This document shows positions 6,535 through 6,799 of a stretch of 6,799 nt of DNA, piece by piece. Positions within the stretch are counted from its first letter, which is position 1, and every line of letters starts with the position of its first letter. This DNA is from Sphingobacteriales bacterium (GTDB lineage Bacteria; Bacteroidota; Bacteroidia; Chitinophagales; Chitinophagaceae), in assembly GCA_023251215.1 (NCBI GenBank), contig JAHEZF010000089.1, forward strand, positions 1 through 6,799. The letters run 5' to 3'. The position numbers and the translations under genes were made by a program. Under the pieces are notes generated by a model. It ran no database searches. It saw nothing but the letters and a program-made list of their open reading frames with translations, and had not been told where the DNA came from.

Positions 6535-6799
6535 TTATAATTTATCCAGCAGGTCCACTACCCTTTCTCTTTGCAGTATGAGATAACCAATGCGGTCGTT
6601 TGATATTCCTTCTTTTAATTGATAGCTGAATTCAAGCTCTTCATTCTTTACGCTGGTCTCAAAATATTTAAAAGAAATATTCGGATAAACTTTGAGTTCA
6701 TCACCGATCTCGTACAGGTGTGTGGAAAGGATGAACAATGAGTTTTTTATTTTTATCAAACCTTTTATTACGGCGGTTGAGCATTTCATTGCATCCTGT
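6535..6799 (-). CDS. MutS-family ATPase, C-terminal fragment (cut by right edge)
   Basis: The frame is open to the right edge; upstream of an internal ATG (6789) the codons Q-D-A continue in frame, so the gene starts outside the window and about 88 residues are visible. QDAMKCSTAVIKGL followed by NSLFILSTHLYEIGDEL matches the end of the MutS ATPase domain, where the region after Walker B leads to a beta strand and the conserved STH switch histidine. Then come the usual F-x6-[EK]-rich strand, a FSYQLKEGIS segment (compare F-x-Y-x-L-x2-G in MutS proteins) and GYLILQRE, ending in VVDLLDKL. There is no long C-terminal extension or helix-turn-helix tail, so it may be one of the shorter MutS-related proteins of Bacteroidota and not canonical MutS or MutS2. 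The Walker A, Walker B and mismatch-binding parts are outside the window. Its co-direction with the oxidase gene is probably incidental. Confidence 0.7.
   Translation of the reverse strand, partial: QDAMKCSTAVIKGLIKIKNSLFILSTHLYEIGDELKVYPNISFKYFETSVKNEELEFSYQLKEGISNDRIGYLILQRERVVDLLDKL

Overview
The window looks like a chromosomal segment from a member of the Bacteroidota, plausibly Chitinophagales or Sphingobacteriia. The evidence is a secreted protein ending in a type IX secretion (T9SS) sorting domain, signal peptides ending in Ala-Gln, Ig-like repeats of the kind common in that phylum, moderately AT-rich DNA (judged by eye), and no Shine-Dalgarno sequences at the starts. The assignment rests on protein style, not on a marker gene.

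All six genes read on the minus strand, so transcription runs from the right edge to the left: (1) the C-terminal end of a MutS-family ATPase (6535 to the edge); (2) a 766-residue secreted lysyl-oxidase-family protein with Ig-like modules and a T9SS C-terminal domain (4072-6372); (3) a compact 528-residue exported M1 zinc aminopeptidase (2392-3978); (4-6) three tandem members of one unrecognised membrane-protein family (1345-2337, 228-1250, and 1-144 cut by the left edge). The gaps are 162, 93, 54, 94 and 83 bp, so the genes are co-directional but do not overlap. Tight operon structure is not shown.

The three-copy array is the least familiar part. The two complete members have a conserved N-terminus with a PGLPPNTSNKVM motif, one transmembrane helix, a charged helical domain of about 150 residues, an Asn/Thr-rich linker, and a small beta-rich C-terminal domain resembling lipocalin-like domains. 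Their 5' ends and upstream leaders are much more alike than the rest of the genes. Copy 2 carries an extreme tyrosine concentration in its C-terminal domain. The third copy shares the membrane segment and a post-membrane F-x3-[RK]-[ED]-A-T motif.

The lysyl oxidase is the best-defined enzyme. It keeps the H-x2-H-x-H-x-H copper motif and both residues that form the lysine tyrosylquinone cofactor in animal enzymes. A functional tie between the oxidase, the peptidase and the membrane array is only a hypothesis from proximity: all but the MutS-like protein are predicted to be exported or membrane-anchored. No RNA genes, CRISPR arrays, insertion sequences or attachment sites were seen.
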